A DNA stretch of 64,000 nt from G963677185 sp963677185. GTDB taxonomy: Bacteria > Bacillota > Syntrophomonadia > Syntrophomonadales > Syntrophomonadaceae. Under the pieces are notes generated by a model. That model was not told the origin of the DNA, ran no database searches, and saw nothing but the letters and a program-made list of their open reading frames with translations. Positions 8,172 through 18,158 of this stretch are shown here, piece by piece. The position numbers were made by a program, and so were the translations under genes. The DNA lies in the NCBI GenBank assembly GCA_963677185.1, contig OY781889.1, positions 744,001 through 808,000 on the forward strand, in the 5' to 3' direction. Every line of letters begins with the position of its first letter. Position 1 is the stretch's first letter.

Positions 8172-11100
8172 CTAGTCTACATCTGACCTCGCCCATGCGG
8201 GCAGTTTTTGTTCCAGCGCGGGAACGATTCTGCCCTGAACGATGGTGTAGACAACCGGGACCACAACCATTGTAAGGACGGTAGCCAATGACAATCCTGC
8301 CATGATGGTCACTGCCATGGGCATAAATAGATCGCTTCCGGACAAAGCCAGCGGGGTTAACCCGATTATCGCGGTGACCGCCGTAAGCAATACCGGCCGG
8401 CAGCGCCTGTTGACGGCCTCACGGCAGGCCTGTTCAACTGCCACACCAGCTTTTCTGGCGTGATCAACATAGTCCAGGAGAAGAATGGCATTCTTCACCA
8501 CCAGTCCCATTAAGCCAGCCATACCCAGCAGGGCTGTAAACGACATGGGCTGTTGAAAAATCAGCAGGCCTAAAACCGCACCGATTATGGACAGGGGTAT
8601 GGTTACGAAGATAACTACTGGTTCTACGAATGATTTGAACTGAATCATCAGTATAAAATAAATGAATACCAGGCTGAACAGAGCAGCCGAGCCCAGTTCG
8701 CCGAAATTATCCACTATCTGCTTTTTCTCGCCATCATAAAACAACTCCACACCTTCAGTATCAATGCCGTCAATCTGACTCTTCAATTCACTTTCCAATT
8801 TTACAGGTACGTATTCCGGCATTACATCGCTGGTGACCGCCACTGACAGGTCTCCCCTGTACTTCTTGATGGTCGGCAGAACCGGTTCAATATTAACCTC
8901 GGCGATTTGCTTTAGCAAAACCTTTTCTTCGGTCACCGATGACTTGATGCCCAGATTTTCCAGATCTTCCTTGGATTTAATATCGCTCTTCACAATTATT
9001 GAGAACTCTTTGCCGCCTTTACGATAAACTGAACTTTCCGCTCCGCGCAGTGCGATATTAATCTGCTTCTGGATATCATAGGCACTGAATCCGCGCTGGG
9101 AGGCCAGGTCCGTATCAACATCCACATTGTACTCATAAACTGCCTTGTCGTAATCATCTGCCACATTTATAGTACCGGGTATTGCCTGCAGCTTTTCCTT
9201 GATTTGCATTGCCACTTCATGAATGCGGTCCAAATCGTCGCCCTGTACCCTGACGGTGACAGCAGTATACGGGAAGGCCTGTTCCAAAAGCTTTACGCGC
9301 ACCTGCCCACCGCTGATTTTCTGGTCCATAAGCTCTTGCAAATAGACGCAAAAGTCTTCTTTAGTGTCAAAACGGCCACCCTTCTCAAGGTCGATCCTGA
9401 TTACGGTTTGCGCAAAATCCTGAGTGGCCTCCGAAACTTTCATGGATATGAAAAACTTGGGCAGGCCGTCGCCGACCGATGTGGTCATGGAAGTCACTTC
9501 TGGCTGCTCGGTCAAAACTTTTTCCACCTGGGAAGCCATATCTTCAGTCGCATTCAAATCGGCAGGCCGTTCAGAACTCATATTGACATACATCAGGTTT
9601 TTATCAGCGTTGGGGAAAAAGCGAATGGTTAGCTGAGTAATTAAAAGCAGCACCACCGCCAGGCAGGCCAGGGTTACTAAAATCGTCTTCTTCTGGTTGC
9701 TCATGCCTCTTTCCATCAAAGCATTAAAAAAGTCTTGTATCCGGGTCTTTTTTTCTCTTTCTGGGATATTATCTTTGAACACCATATATGAGATAGCCGG
9801 GGTTATGAGCATTGCTACACCGTAGGAAGCACTCAACGAAATTATAACGACTAGCGGTATGCTGCGCATATATTCTCCGGCAGGTCCTGGCACCATCAGC
9901 AAGGGCGCAAAAGCCACCATGGCTACCAGGGTAGATGTGAATACTGGTATGGCCGCTTGCGAGCTGCCTTCAATGCAGGCCTCCAGCTTGCCCATGCCGT
10001 TGTCAACGTGAACCTGGATTGCGTCCACAATGACTATAGCGTCATCGACCAGCATGCCCAGGGCGATAATCAACGCGGTGATCGAAATCTGCTCGACTTT
10101 CAGCCCGGAAAGATACATGACAATCAAAGTGATCAGTATCGAAAGCGGCACCGCAGTTGAAGCTACCATCGCATTGCGCAGCCCCATGCCCAGAAAAACT
10201 ACAAGTATGACCAGGCACATGCCCAACAAAAGATGACCGACGAACTCGCCAATCGAATCCTGAACTTCCTTGGGTTCGAATAAAGCTTCTGTGACCTTGA
10301 GATCGGGAGGCATTTCCGTTTTCAACTGGTCAAGCTCAGCCCTGACATCGTCACCGATTAAAATTATATTGATATTGTCTTCAAAAAAACCGGTTAATAA
10401 TACGGCATTTTCTTGATTTTGGCGAATTTTAATGCTGGTGTCGTCGAGATCCCAGTAAATGCTGGCCACATCTTTGACTCTTACTACTGCGCCAGTTTCA
10501 GCTGATACATCCACAATGCTGTTCTCAATTTCCTGCAGGCTGGTGTAAGTGCCTGGCACCTTGACATTAATTTTGCCTGAATTAGTTTGGATACTGCCTG
10601 AAGGTATATCAATATTCTGGACTTTAAGTACAGTAGCTATATCCTCCAGGGAAAGACGGCGCTGGTTTAAAAGAGCCGTGTCGACTTCAACCACAACCTG
10701 CTTTTCAACCTTCCCGTCGACTTCGAAGCGCTTGACCCCATCGATTTTACTGAGCCGCTTCTTATATGTTTCCGCGAACTCGGACAACTGTTCGTAGCTG
10801 TAGTTCTCCCCGGACAGGCTGATGATCATACCCGGAGTTTGGGCCAGATCGGTGTCTATTTCAATCTTATAGCAATCATCTGGCAGGTCGGACTGCAAAT
10901 CCTCCATCTTCTGGCGCAGTTCATCCCAGGCCTCGTCTTCGTCAGCATCGAAATTCAACTGAAGTATGACAAAGGATACGCTATTCTTGGAATAACTGTG
11001 CATGAAATCATAGCCGGAAACTTCAGCGCACTTTTCTTCAATTGGCGTTGTCACAAGCTTCTCAACATCCTCTGCCGAAGCCCCCGGGTAAATTGTCTGT

Positions 11101-11246
11101 ATAACTGCAACCGGCGCTGATACGTCGGGATTTTCCTGCTTGGGTATCATATAGTACGAATAAATTCCACCCAAAACCAGCAAAGTTATAAAAAACAGGG
11201 TGAACTGGCGGTTGGCTATTAATGCAGCGCTGATTTTCTTTTGCAT
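8172..11246 (-). CDS. RND-family efflux transporter (AcrB/HAE1 type)
   Basis: 1024-residue inner-membrane proton-driven transporter. TM1 lies at about residues 10-30, followed by the first periplasmic-type porter domain, TM2-7 (about 335-550), a second porter domain and TM8-12 (about 850-1005). The TM4 motif GMLVDDAIVIVDAIQ (about 397-411) carries the paired aspartates of the proton relay, and ALLGMAGLMGLVVKNAILLLDY is the matching TM10 block. It is translated after the adaptor gene, 24 bases apart, in a TetR-adaptor-pump operon. In a Gram-positive-type cell no outer-membrane partner is needed. The substrate is unknown. Confidence 0.92.
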   Translation of the reverse strand: MQKKISAALIANRQFTLFFITLLVLGGIYSYYMIPKQENPDVSAPVAVIQTIYPGASAEDVEKLVTTPIEEKCAEVSGYDFMHSYSKNSVSFVILQLNFDADEDEAWDELRQKMEDLQSDLPDDCYKIEIDTDLAQTPGMIISLSGENYSYEQLSEFAETYKKRLSKIDGVKRFEVDGKVEKQVVVEVDTALLNQRRLSLEDIATVLKVQNIDIPSGSIQTNSGKINVKVPGTYTSLQEIENSIVDVSAETGAVVRVKDVASIYWDLDDTSIKIRQNQENAVLLTGFFEDNINIILIGDDVRAELDQLKTEMPPDLKVTEALFEPKEVQDSIGEFVGHLLLGMCLVILVVFLGMGLRNAMVASTAVPLSILITLIVMYLSGLKVEQISITALIIALGMLVDDAIVIVDAIQVHVDNGMGKLEACIEGSSQAAIPVFTSTLVAMVAFAPLLMVPGPAGEYMRSIPLVVIISLSASYGVAMLITPAISYMVFKDNIPEREKKTRIQDFFNALMERGMSNQKKTILVTLACLAVVLLLITQLTIRFFPNADKNLMYVNMSSERPADLNATEDMASQVEKVLTEQPEVTSMTTSVGDGLPKFFISMKVSEATQDFAQTVIRIDLEKGGRFDTKEDFCVYLQELMDQKISGGQVRVKLLEQAFPYTAVTVRVQGDDLDRIHEVAMQIKEKLQAIPGTINVADDYDKAVYEYNVDVDTDLASQRGFSAYDIQKQINIALRGAESSVYRKGGKEFSIIVKSDIKSKEDLENLGIKSSVTEEKVLLKQIAEVNIEPVLPTIKKYRGDLSVAVTSDVMPEYVPVKLESELKSQIDGIDTEGVELFYDGEKKQIVDNFGELGSAALFSLVFIYFILMIQFKSFVEPVVIFVTIPLSIIGAVLGLLIFQQPMSFTALLGMAGLMGLVVKNAILLLDYVDHARKAGVAVEQACREAVNRRCRPVLLTAVTAIIGLTPLALSGSDLFMPMAVTIMAGLSLATVLTMVVVPVVYTIVQGRIVPALEQKLPAWARSDVD

Positions 11247-11270
11247 GCCGTGTACTCTTCCTCTCCCGGC

Positions 11271-12509
11271 TTATTTCTGGCCATCTGTTTCAACAATGGT
11301 GACGCTGCCTCCATTGGTAAGATTTTTCATTCCCTTTACCACCAGGGATTCACCCTCGGCCAGGCCGTCTGCCATGACCATGTCTCCCGTAACCGTTCCC
11401 AGATTGATATTTTTCCGGACAGCACGGTCCTCCTTTATCACATACACATAGTCTTCTCCGTCATTCAGGATACTTTCTACCGGTATCCAAATGCCTTCAG
11501 ACATACCGGCGCTAATAAAAACATCAGCATTAGAGCCCAGGTAAAAGGCCGCTTCGGGAATCCTTTCATTCAGGATCAGCTTGACCAGATATGTACCGCT
11601 TTCCTTATCTGGCACCTGGCTGATCTCGTTAATTACCGCCTTGCAATGAAAGTCGCCCATAACCACGCGGGCAGAGCTATTCAAGCTGATTCTCTTAACG
11701 TCTTTTTGCGATAGCCCCGTTTCCACTGTCTGGATTTCGCTCCTGACTATGGCAACAGGGTAGCCGGCAGCTACCATTTCCCCTTCTTCTTGCAAAACAT
11801 CCACTACAAATCCATCGATCTTGGAACACATCTGGCAATCGCTGAGCAGGCTGGATTTGGCATTATAATCAGCGGCAGCCATATTGTACTGGGCATAAAG
11901 AGCCCTCAAATCTTCCTCCCGGCTGCCTTCGACCGTGCGGGTATAAGTAGCGGCCGCCTGGTCAAATTCAGCCTTTCTAAGGTTCATGGTTAGCTCAATG
12001 CCATCCATCTGTTGCTGAGAAATGGCCCCGGCTGCGAAGAGGGCTTTATAACGCTCGAAATCGGCCAGAGCGAAATCATAAGCATCTGATGCTTTTTCCA
12101 TGTTAGCCTCTGCGATCCTGATTTCTTCAGGCGTGGCGCCGTTAACGGCCTTTTCGTATTGAGCCATGGCTGCATCAGCTTGCGCACTGGAAGCATCGAC
12201 CATATACCCTATATCCTGGGAGTCAAGCGCCACAAGAAGCTCACCTGCATCTACGTGCTGGCCTTTCGCTACATACACTGCAGCTATTTTACCGCTGCTC
12301 TTGAAAGAGTAGCTCTGCACCTGATCAGCGTTTAGCTGGGCTAAATAGTGCATTTCTACCGGCTGCTGCTGTTGTTCCAGTTCCATTACTTCCACCGGCT
12401 TGCTCTTGATTTGTGTATTATCGCTTCCATTACCGCATCCTGATACAGCAATGACAAACAAAAGCACTATACTTGCAAAGGCAATCGGTTTTCTCATTTC
12501 GCTCATCAT
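11271..12509 (-). CDS. RND efflux periplasmic adaptor (membrane fusion) lipoprotein
   Basis: 412 residues. The N-terminal hydrophobic segment ends in a lipobox, AVSGC, so the mature protein is a membrane-anchored lipoprotein. A lipoyl-like half (SGKIAAVYVAKGQHVDAGELLVALD, about 70-94), a long alpha-helical hairpin (about 100-225), the second lipoyl half (KIDGFVVDVLQEEGEMVAAGYPVA) and a beta-barrel domain follow. This is the usual adaptor layout. GGAGG directly precedes two ATGs at 12509 and 12506, and a third ATG at 12497 has better spacing, so the exact start is uncertain. It pairs with the pump immediately downstream. Confidence 0.9.
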   Translation of the reverse strand: MMSEMRKPIAFASIVLLFVIAVSGCGNGSDNTQIKSKPVEVMELEQQQQPVEMHYLAQLNADQVQSYSFKSSGKIAAVYVAKGQHVDAGELLVALDSQDIGYMVDASSAQADAAMAQYEKAVNGATPEEIRIAEANMEKASDAYDFALADFERYKALFAAGAISQQQMDGIELTMNLRKAEFDQAAATYTRTVEGSREEDLRALYAQYNMAAADYNAKSSLLSDCQMCSKIDGFVVDVLQEEGEMVAAGYPVAIVRSEIQTVETGLSQKDVKRISLNSSARVVMGDFHCKAVINEISQVPDKESGTYLVKLILNERIPEAAFYLGSNADVFISAGMSEGIWIPVESILNDGEDYVYVIKEDRAVRKNINLGTVTGDMVMADGLAEGESLVVKGMKNLTNGGSVTIVETDGQK

Positions 12510-12563
12510 CCTCCTGGCTTCCTCTATCGCAACTATAATAATGTTATATCGATAACAATTTTG

Positions 12564-13151
12564 TTAACCAGCATTTACAGTTCCATTCCCGGGTGGGCAA
12601 TGATCCTTTTTTATTCCGTTTAGCACCAGACACTGTGCGGTCTCTACCAGTGAACTAACACTGAAGTCACGCGTGTGGCGGCTTGCTTCCTGGGCCAGAT
12701 TCATTACAATTCCGTCCATGATTAACAGAACAATCTCAATATCGAGCTGTTCGTTCAGTTCGCTGGCAGCCCGGGCTTCCAGCAAAGCTTGACGCTGCTG
12801 TTCAATCTTGAATGCGCTCAGGTCGTTAACCATGCCGGATAGAAAAGGATATAAATGATTGACTTCTTTTAGCAAACGAATGGACATCTGACGATGGCTG
12901 TAAATATCCATAGCCGCTTTCAGCCGGTCAGTCCAACTGCTGGCCTGCTCCATGGCCTGCAAAGTTAATGACTTTTCAGATTCCAGCCAAACATTAACGG
13001 TTGACTCAAGCAATTCCACTTTAGACTTAAAATGTTTGTACAGGGTCTTCTTGCTAATCCCCATTTCGCGGGCAACATCATCCATAGTGAAACCCTTCAT
13101 TCCGAATCGTTCAATAACATCCATGGTCGAGCCAATTATGCGGTCTCTCAT
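12564..13151 (-). CDS. TetR-family transcriptional regulator
   Basis: 195 residues. The N-terminal helix-turn-helix (IGSTMDVIERFGMKGFTMDDVAREMGISKKTLYKHF, about residues 5-40) is typical of TetR. The C-terminal ligand domain is less conserved. It is the first gene of the efflux operon, 54 bases before the adaptor, and most likely represses it. The intervening bases contain a weak imperfect repeat GTTATatcgATAAC at about 12543-12556 that could be an operator. The effector is unknown. Confidence 0.88.
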   Translation of the reverse strand: MRDRIIGSTMDVIERFGMKGFTMDDVAREMGISKKTLYKHFKSKVELLESTVNVWLESEKSLTLQAMEQASSWTDRLKAAMDIYSHRQMSIRLLKEVNHLYPFLSGMVNDLSAFKIEQQRQALLEARAASELNEQLDIEIVLLIMDGIVMNLAQEASRHTRDFSVSSLVETAQCLVLNGIKKDHCPPGNGTVNAG

Positions 13152-13499
13152 TTCCCCTGCCCCTCCGGAAACCGTTTGCGTTTTTTTAGTTTCCTTCCTA
13201 ATTTTATTCCACTGGCGGTAAATGTCAATGATGAGGTAGAATTTTATAAAAGTCTGTTCTTTTCATTCATTACTATCGCATCGTCCCTGTTCAATTATTT
13301 CTCTGCCTGTATCAGCTGTGATAAGTTTGAAATCGACTATCGGTGATGCTCTAACATATCTAATCCTGAATTATATCCATGAATTAATCTTGCCTTGCAT
13401 ACCCCCCAGGGGTATAATTGCAGTAGATGAATACCCATTTTATGCGAATACTGCGAAGCTAACCATCAGGGTATTTTCTAGGAAGGGGAGTACGATTAT
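13152..13499. other. Divergent intergenic region between efflux operon and oxidoreductase gene
   Basis: 348 bases without a supported gene. It holds the upstream region of the TetR-adaptor-pump operon on the left and a clear rightward promoter with an overlapping palindrome at 13390-13418. AAGGGGAG, about 12 bases before the ATG at 13500, is the ribosome-binding site. Short frames here have no recognisable product. Confidence 0.6.
13390..13418 (+). promoter_or_regulatory. Promoter with CsoR/CstR-like operator in its spacer
   Basis: -35 TTGCCT (13390-13395), a 17-base spacer and -10 TATAAT (13413-13418). The palindrome ATACCCCCCAGGGGTAT (13399-13415; 7-base arms, 3-base centre) fills the spacer and overlaps the -10 box. 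G/C-tract palindromes flanked by TA are what the CsoR/RcnR/CstR copper, nickel and persulfide sensors bind, so repression of the gene at 13500 by such a sensor is likely. No CsoR gene lies in the window. Confidence 0.65.
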
Positions 13500-16400
13500 A
13501 TGAGCAAGATAAATACTGAAGTAAAACGGATTCTAGGTGAAAAGTTTGGAACGAGAATATGCTTTGACGATGTTGAACGCAAGATTTACGCTCATGATAT
13601 GGGGGTAATGCCTTCAATGGTGAAACCCCTGGTTGGAAATCCTGTGCCCGACGGCATTGTGCAACCCATAAATGAAAACGAATTACTATACCTGGTTAAA
13701 TTTGCCAGCGAAGAGGGGCTGGCTCTAACCCCACGCGGCAAGGCAACATCCGGGTATGGCGGTGTATTGCCGGTAGACGGAGGACTGGTGGTCGAATTCA
13801 ACCGCATGAAAGAGATTATTTCTATCGATTCTGTTCAGCGGATGGCCACGGTCGAACCGGGAGTGGTCTGGAACGAATTGGAATACCAGCTGAACCAGAA
13901 GGGGCTTTGTTTGGCTCTATATCCAACCAGTGCGCCATCCTCAACCGTGGGCGGCTGGCTGGCACAGGGCGGAGCCGGGATCGGCAGCTATGAATATGGC
14001 CATTTCGGTGATAACGTGGTTAGCGCCCGGTTGGTTGGACCCGACGGCAGTGTCCAGGATTTAAGCGGGCCTGAACTCGACCTGGTATCTGGAGCAAATG
14101 GCACTACTGGGTTTATTACCAGTATTACATTCCGGGTAAAAGCTTTAAAACCGCTTCATGTCGGCGCTATTGCATTTGAAAAAGCCAGCGATATGACTGC
14201 ATTTCTGCAAGGGCTTTTTGATCGCAAAGTGCCACTGTGGTCAGTGTCGTTCATAAATCCCAATGCAGCTAAAATGAAGAATCTCTATCCTCCTCATCTC
14301 CACCACGGCCGGCCGGTTCAGCACCAGGAACACCTGCAAATTCCGGAAAAATACATCGCTCTGCTGGTATGCGCAGATGAACGATGCGGTTTCATTCAGA
14401 ATGACGTGCAATCACTGGCTCTGTCTTTCGGAGGTGAAATCCTGCCCGAGGAAATCGCCCAGCATGAATGGGCTGCCCGCTTCGAGCCCATGCGGGCCAA
14501 GCGCATTTCTCCCAGCCTGATACCCAGCGAAGTAGTGGTGCCAGTCGAAAAACTGGCCCAGGTCATTGAAGATACCAGCCGCAAGATCAAGCATCCGTTT
14601 ATTATGGAAGGATTTGCAACCAACCGACGGGAATTTGTATTGCTCGGATTTATACCCCACGATGAACGCAAAATTAATTTTAATATGGCTTTCGGGCTGT
14701 CGCTGACCGCGCTGGAAACAGCCCGGGAAGCCGGTGGACGCCCTTATGCCACCGGTCTGTATTTTTCTTCGTTTGCCCGGGAGGTGCTGGGAGCGGAACA
14801 GCTGGAAAAGCTCCGCGCATTCAAAGCAGAGTACGACCCTCGCGAAATTATGAATCCGGGCAAGGTCCTGGACGGCCGCATGGTGGCCGGAGGGCTCAAG
14901 CTGGCTAGCAGCTTTGAACCCATTGTGAGGGTTTTTGGCAACTGGGCAAAAGGCCGGGATCCGGGAGAGGTATTCAAGGAAAAGAAGGGCATTCCCGGTG
15001 ACATCGTATGGTACGCCTATGCATGCTCGCAATGCGGATACTGTATTGACCATTGCGACCAGTATTACGGGCGTGGCTGGGAATCCCAGTCTCCCCGGGG
15101 CAAATGGACATTTATTAAAATGCTGCTGGAAGGAGAAGTGGACTGGGATCAGAAATCAGTCGACACTATTATGTCGTGCACAACCTGCGAAATGTGCAAT
15201 CGGACCTGCCAGCTGGATTTGCCTAATGAATCCTCATGGATGAAACTGCGCGGCCTGCTAATCGACCAGCGCGGCTATCACACCTTTCCGCCATTTGAGA
15301 TGATGGTAAATACCATGCGCCAGCAGGGAAACATCTGGGCAAGCTACAAAAAGAACCGGGCGGACTGGATCACGGATGAAATCCGGCCGATGATCAAGGA
15401 TAAATCGGAATATGTCTTTTTTCCGGGATGCACCTCGTCTTTCGTAGAACAGGATGTCGCCCTTTCGACCGCGAAAATTCTGAATGCCGCCGGGGTAGAA
15501 TTCAGTTACATGGGACAGGAAGAATACTGCTGCGGAATCCCCATGCTGGTGGCTGGCCGTTGGGATGTCTTCGATGAAGTCGCCGAGCACAATATTAATC
15601 TGGCCAAACAGACTGGAGCCGACAAGATTATCACCACCTGTCCAGCCTGCTGGCTGGTCTGGGACGTTTATTACCGCCACTGGGCAGAAGAACGCGGGAT
15701 TGACTACCCCTTCCGGGCTATGCACTACGCCGATGTTTTGGCTGAACGGATTGAAGCCGGCGAGTTTACCATTCCAGGCGATTTGGGGCGCAAATGCACC
15801 TATCACGATCCCTGCCACATGGGCCGTGCCGGTGTGCGCTTCGAAGGCCCGCGCACCCTTATCAACGCCATTCCCGGCTCCGATTTCCGGGAAATGCGGT
15901 TCAACCAGATGGATGCCCACTGTTGCGGCTCGGTTTTATCGCTGGTCGCCGATCCGGACGTGGCTGAAATTATTGGCAAAAGCCGGGTGCAGGAAGCCGT
16001 CGATTCCGGGGCCGACACCCTCATAACCGCATGCCCGTGCTGCCGCGTGCAGTTAAAGCGCTCTCGCGACCTGGGTGATATGCCGATTGAAATTCGCGAC
16101 CTGGCAACGCTGACTGCTGAAGCCCTGGGTTTTGATATACCTTCTTCGGATCCCGTTGTAGATGAAAAATGGGGCGTTTTTGAAGCTATGATCCGGCTGA
16201 TGACTCCCTGGGGAATGGCTGATCTAATGAAAGATATGATCCCGGACATGATTGATGCCATGCCAGATATGTACAAAGGTATGATGAACATGGTGATCAA
16301 ATCCCCCGAAGTATTTAAAGAGCCTATGATTGCAATGATGCAGGGGGTCATGCCCTCGTTGTTCCCCTCGCTTATGCCGGATATATTACCTAAAGTCATG

Positions 16401-16574
16401 CCCGAAATGCTTAAAAAGGTTGGGGCCGCCATCCCTTCCATGCCGGAATACATGGCCGAGCAAATGCCCGACCTGATGCCTAAAACTATGGAAGTTCTTA
16501 TGCCCAAGATGTTGGGAGAAATAATTCCCTACTTCATGCCTTACATGGTTGATTATTTGCGCAAAGCTAAATAG
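13500..16574 (+). CDS. FAD-linked oxidase fused to iron-sulfur/CCG domains, methionine-rich tail
   Basis: 1024 residues. An FAD-binding PCMH-type domain (about 45-220; TPRGKATSGYGG, PTSAPSSTVGGWLAQGGAGIGS) and FAD-oxidase C-terminal domain are fused to a GlpC/HdrD-like half. Two 4Fe-4S motifs follow: CSQCGYCIDHC (about 508) and CTTCEMCNRTC (about 559). Then come two CCG domains, with FFPGCTSS/YCCGIP (640-680) and CTYHDPCHMG/HCCGS (765-808). Such fusions oxidise D-2-hydroxyacids or pass electrons from flavoproteins to a membrane pool. The last 130 residues are extremely rich in MP, MxxM and MM motifs and are not part of the catalytic families. It has its own promoter with a CsoR-like operator. 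The substrate is unknown. Confidence 0.85.
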   Translation: MSKINTEVKRILGEKFGTRICFDDVERKIYAHDMGVMPSMVKPLVGNPVPDGIVQPINENELLYLVKFASEEGLALTPRGKATSGYGGVLPVDGGLVVEFNRMKEIISIDSVQRMATVEPGVVWNELEYQLNQKGLCLALYPTSAPSSTVGGWLAQGGAGIGSYEYGHFGDNVVSARLVGPDGSVQDLSGPELDLVSGANGTTGFITSITFRVKALKPLHVGAIAFEKASDMTAFLQGLFDRKVPLWSVSFINPNAAKMKNLYPPHLHHGRPVQHQEHLQIPEKYIALLVCADERCGFIQNDVQSLALSFGGEILPEEIAQHEWAARFEPMRAKRISPSLIPSEVVVPVEKLAQVIEDTSRKIKHPFIMEGFATNRREFVLLGFIPHDERKINFNMAFGLSLTALETAREAGGRPYATGLYFSSFAREVLGAEQLEKLRAFKAEYDPREIMNPGKVLDGRMVAGGLKLASSFEPIVRVFGNWAKGRDPGEVFKEKKGIPGDIVWYAYACSQCGYCIDHCDQYYGRGWESQSPRGKWTFIKMLLEGEVDWDQKSVDTIMSCTTCEMCNRTCQLDLPNESSWMKLRGLLIDQRGYHTFPPFEMMVNTMRQQGNIWASYKKNRADWITDEIRPMIKDKSEYVFFPGCTSSFVEQDVALSTAKILNAAGVEFSYMGQEEYCCGIPMLVAGRWDVFDEVAEHNINLAKQTGADKIITTCPACWLVWDVYYRHWAEERGIDYPFRAMHYADVLAERIEAGEFTIPGDLGRKCTYHDPCHMGRAGVRFEGPRTLINAIPGSDFREMRFNQMDAHCCGSVLSLVADPDVAEIIGKSRVQEAVDSGADTLITACPCCRVQLKRSRDLGDMPIEIRDLATLTAEALGFDIPSSDPVVDEKWGVFEAMIRLMTPWGMADLMKDMIPDMIDAMPDMYKGMMNMVIKSPEVFKEPMIAMMQGVMPSLFPSLMPDILPKVMPEMLKKVGAAIPSMPEYMAEQMPDLMPKTMEVLMPKMLGEIIPYFMPYMVDYLRKAK

Positions 16575-16714
16575 GACTCGGATTCGAGCATTTTACTGAC
16601 AAAAGCGCATAGCGCCGTATCTGAAGCAGCGGCACGAATTCCCCGGCTGGATTGCCGCCGCGCGCCAAATAGGAATAATCACCGCATGAATATATTTAAC
16701 AGGAGTTGAATTGA

Positions 16715-18067
16715 ATGTATCCGGTCATCGTTATCGGCCACCGCAATCCCGATCTTGATTCGGTGGCCGCTGCCATATCCTACGCAGCCTTGAAGCAGGC
16801 TACAGGTGAAACCCGCTGCCAGGCAGCAGTTGCCGGAGAATTGAACCGCGAAAGCCGGTATGTGCTGACCCGGCTTGGAATTGAACATCCCCCGCTGGTA
16901 TCAGATGTTCGCGCCCGCGTGGAAGATCTGCTGGACCCGGATGCTGGAATAACTGTGCTTCCTTCGGCCACGTTAAGAGAAGTCGGCAGGCTGGTAAAGC
17001 ACTATGATCAGAAAACCATTCCCGTAACTGATGCCAGCCAGCGCTTGCTGGGCCTGGTAACAATCGGGGATGTGGCTTCGGCATTCATGGAACACCTGAG
17101 CGGCGAGGTTGAAGCCGGGGAAGCCAAGCAACGAATCGACGCTGTAATGGAAACCCGGGTTTCCTCAATCATGAAAACGGAAAACCTGGTGATGTTTGAA
17201 CGTCATGACACTGTTGATGAGGCGCGGACATCGATGCTGAAAAGCCGCTATCGCAATTACCCGGTAATAGACGAAGACAATCGCCTGCTGGGAATGATAT
17301 CCCGTTATCACCTGTTGAGCATGAAACGCAAACAGCTGATCCTGGTGGATCACAATGAAAAAAGCCAGGCCGTCGATGGTATCGAAGAAGCCGATATTCT
17401 CGAGGTTATCGATCACCACAGGGTAGGTGACATCCAGAGCGTGAATCCTATTTATTTCCGTAATGAGCCGCTGGGAGCTACATCCACGCTTATAGCAATA
17501 ATGTTCCGCGAAAGGGCTCTGATACCATCCATTCCAGTAGCCAGCCTGCTTTTGGCCGGCATTATGTCTGACACCATGATTTTCCGATCTCCTACTACAA
17601 CATCCAGGGACAGGGAAATGGCCAACTGGCTCAGCGGCCTTTCTGGCCTGGATTTTGAGAAATGGGGCCGGGAAATATTCCAGGTTGCCTCTCCATCTAC
17701 CGGTGTAGACCCGGCCAGGCTCATTGCCGATGATTTGAAGGAATACACTTTCGGCAAAACCAGTTTTGCAGTAGCCCAGATTGAGACCGCCGATCTGACG
17801 CTTTTGTTATCCCAAACCCCTGCTCTGAGGGAGGCTATGGATGAACTGGCCCGGCAGCGAAGCTATGACCTTTTTTTCCTGATGCTTACCGATATTTTTG
17901 TCGGCGGCAGCCAGCTGCTGGTAGCGGGAGACAAGCAGGCTGCGGGTATTTCCATGTTTGGATCCGGAGAGAATTCCGAGTTGTTTTTGAACGGCATCAT
18001 GTCAAGGAAAAAGCAAGTGATCCCCACCATATTCCAGGCGCTGGCCAGACAGGAAATGGGTTTTTAG
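16715..18067 (+). CDS. Manganese-dependent inorganic pyrophosphatase with CBS domains
   Basis: 450 residues, a family II (DHH) pyrophosphatase hydrolysing PPi to phosphate. The DHH domain opens with VIGHRNPDLDSVAAA (residues 5-19) and is interrupted by two CBS domains (about 65-125 and 145-210), which bind adenine nucleotides and regulate activity. It resumes with LVDHNEK and IDHHRVGDI, and the DHHA2 domain carries SRKKQVIP near residue 429. No DRTGG domain sits between the CBS pair, so it is the shorter CBS-PPase form. ATG at 16715 has AGGAG upstream. In syntrophs this enzyme pulls acyl-CoA ligation forward; that link is general knowledge. Confidence 0.93.
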   Translation: MYPVIVIGHRNPDLDSVAAAISYAALKQATGETRCQAAVAGELNRESRYVLTRLGIEHPPLVSDVRARVEDLLDPDAGITVLPSATLREVGRLVKHYDQKTIPVTDASQRLLGLVTIGDVASAFMEHLSGEVEAGEAKQRIDAVMETRVSSIMKTENLVMFERHDTVDEARTSMLKSRYRNYPVIDEDNRLLGMISRYHLLSMKRKQLILVDHNEKSQAVDGIEEADILEVIDHHRVGDIQSVNPIYFRNEPLGATSTLIAIMFRERALIPSIPVASLLLAGIMSDTMIFRSPTTTSRDREMANWLSGLSGLDFEKWGREIFQVASPSTGVDPARLIADDLKEYTFGKTSFAVAQIETADLTLLLSQTPALREAMDELARQRSYDLFFLMLTDIFVGGSQLLVAGDKQAAGISMFGSGENSELFLNGIMSRKKQVIPTIFQALARQEMGF

Positions 18068-18158
18068 AACTATTTTGGATTATTACTCGAAATCATTAAG
18101 GATTTGGGTGTAATCTATCGATAGAAGTGCAAAAGGTATTCGGTCAGGAGGATAAATA

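Noticed and set aside
12543..12561. GTTATatcgATAAC as the TetR operator
   Set aside because: Imperfect centre, and it lies after the regulator gene; kept only as a weak possibility.
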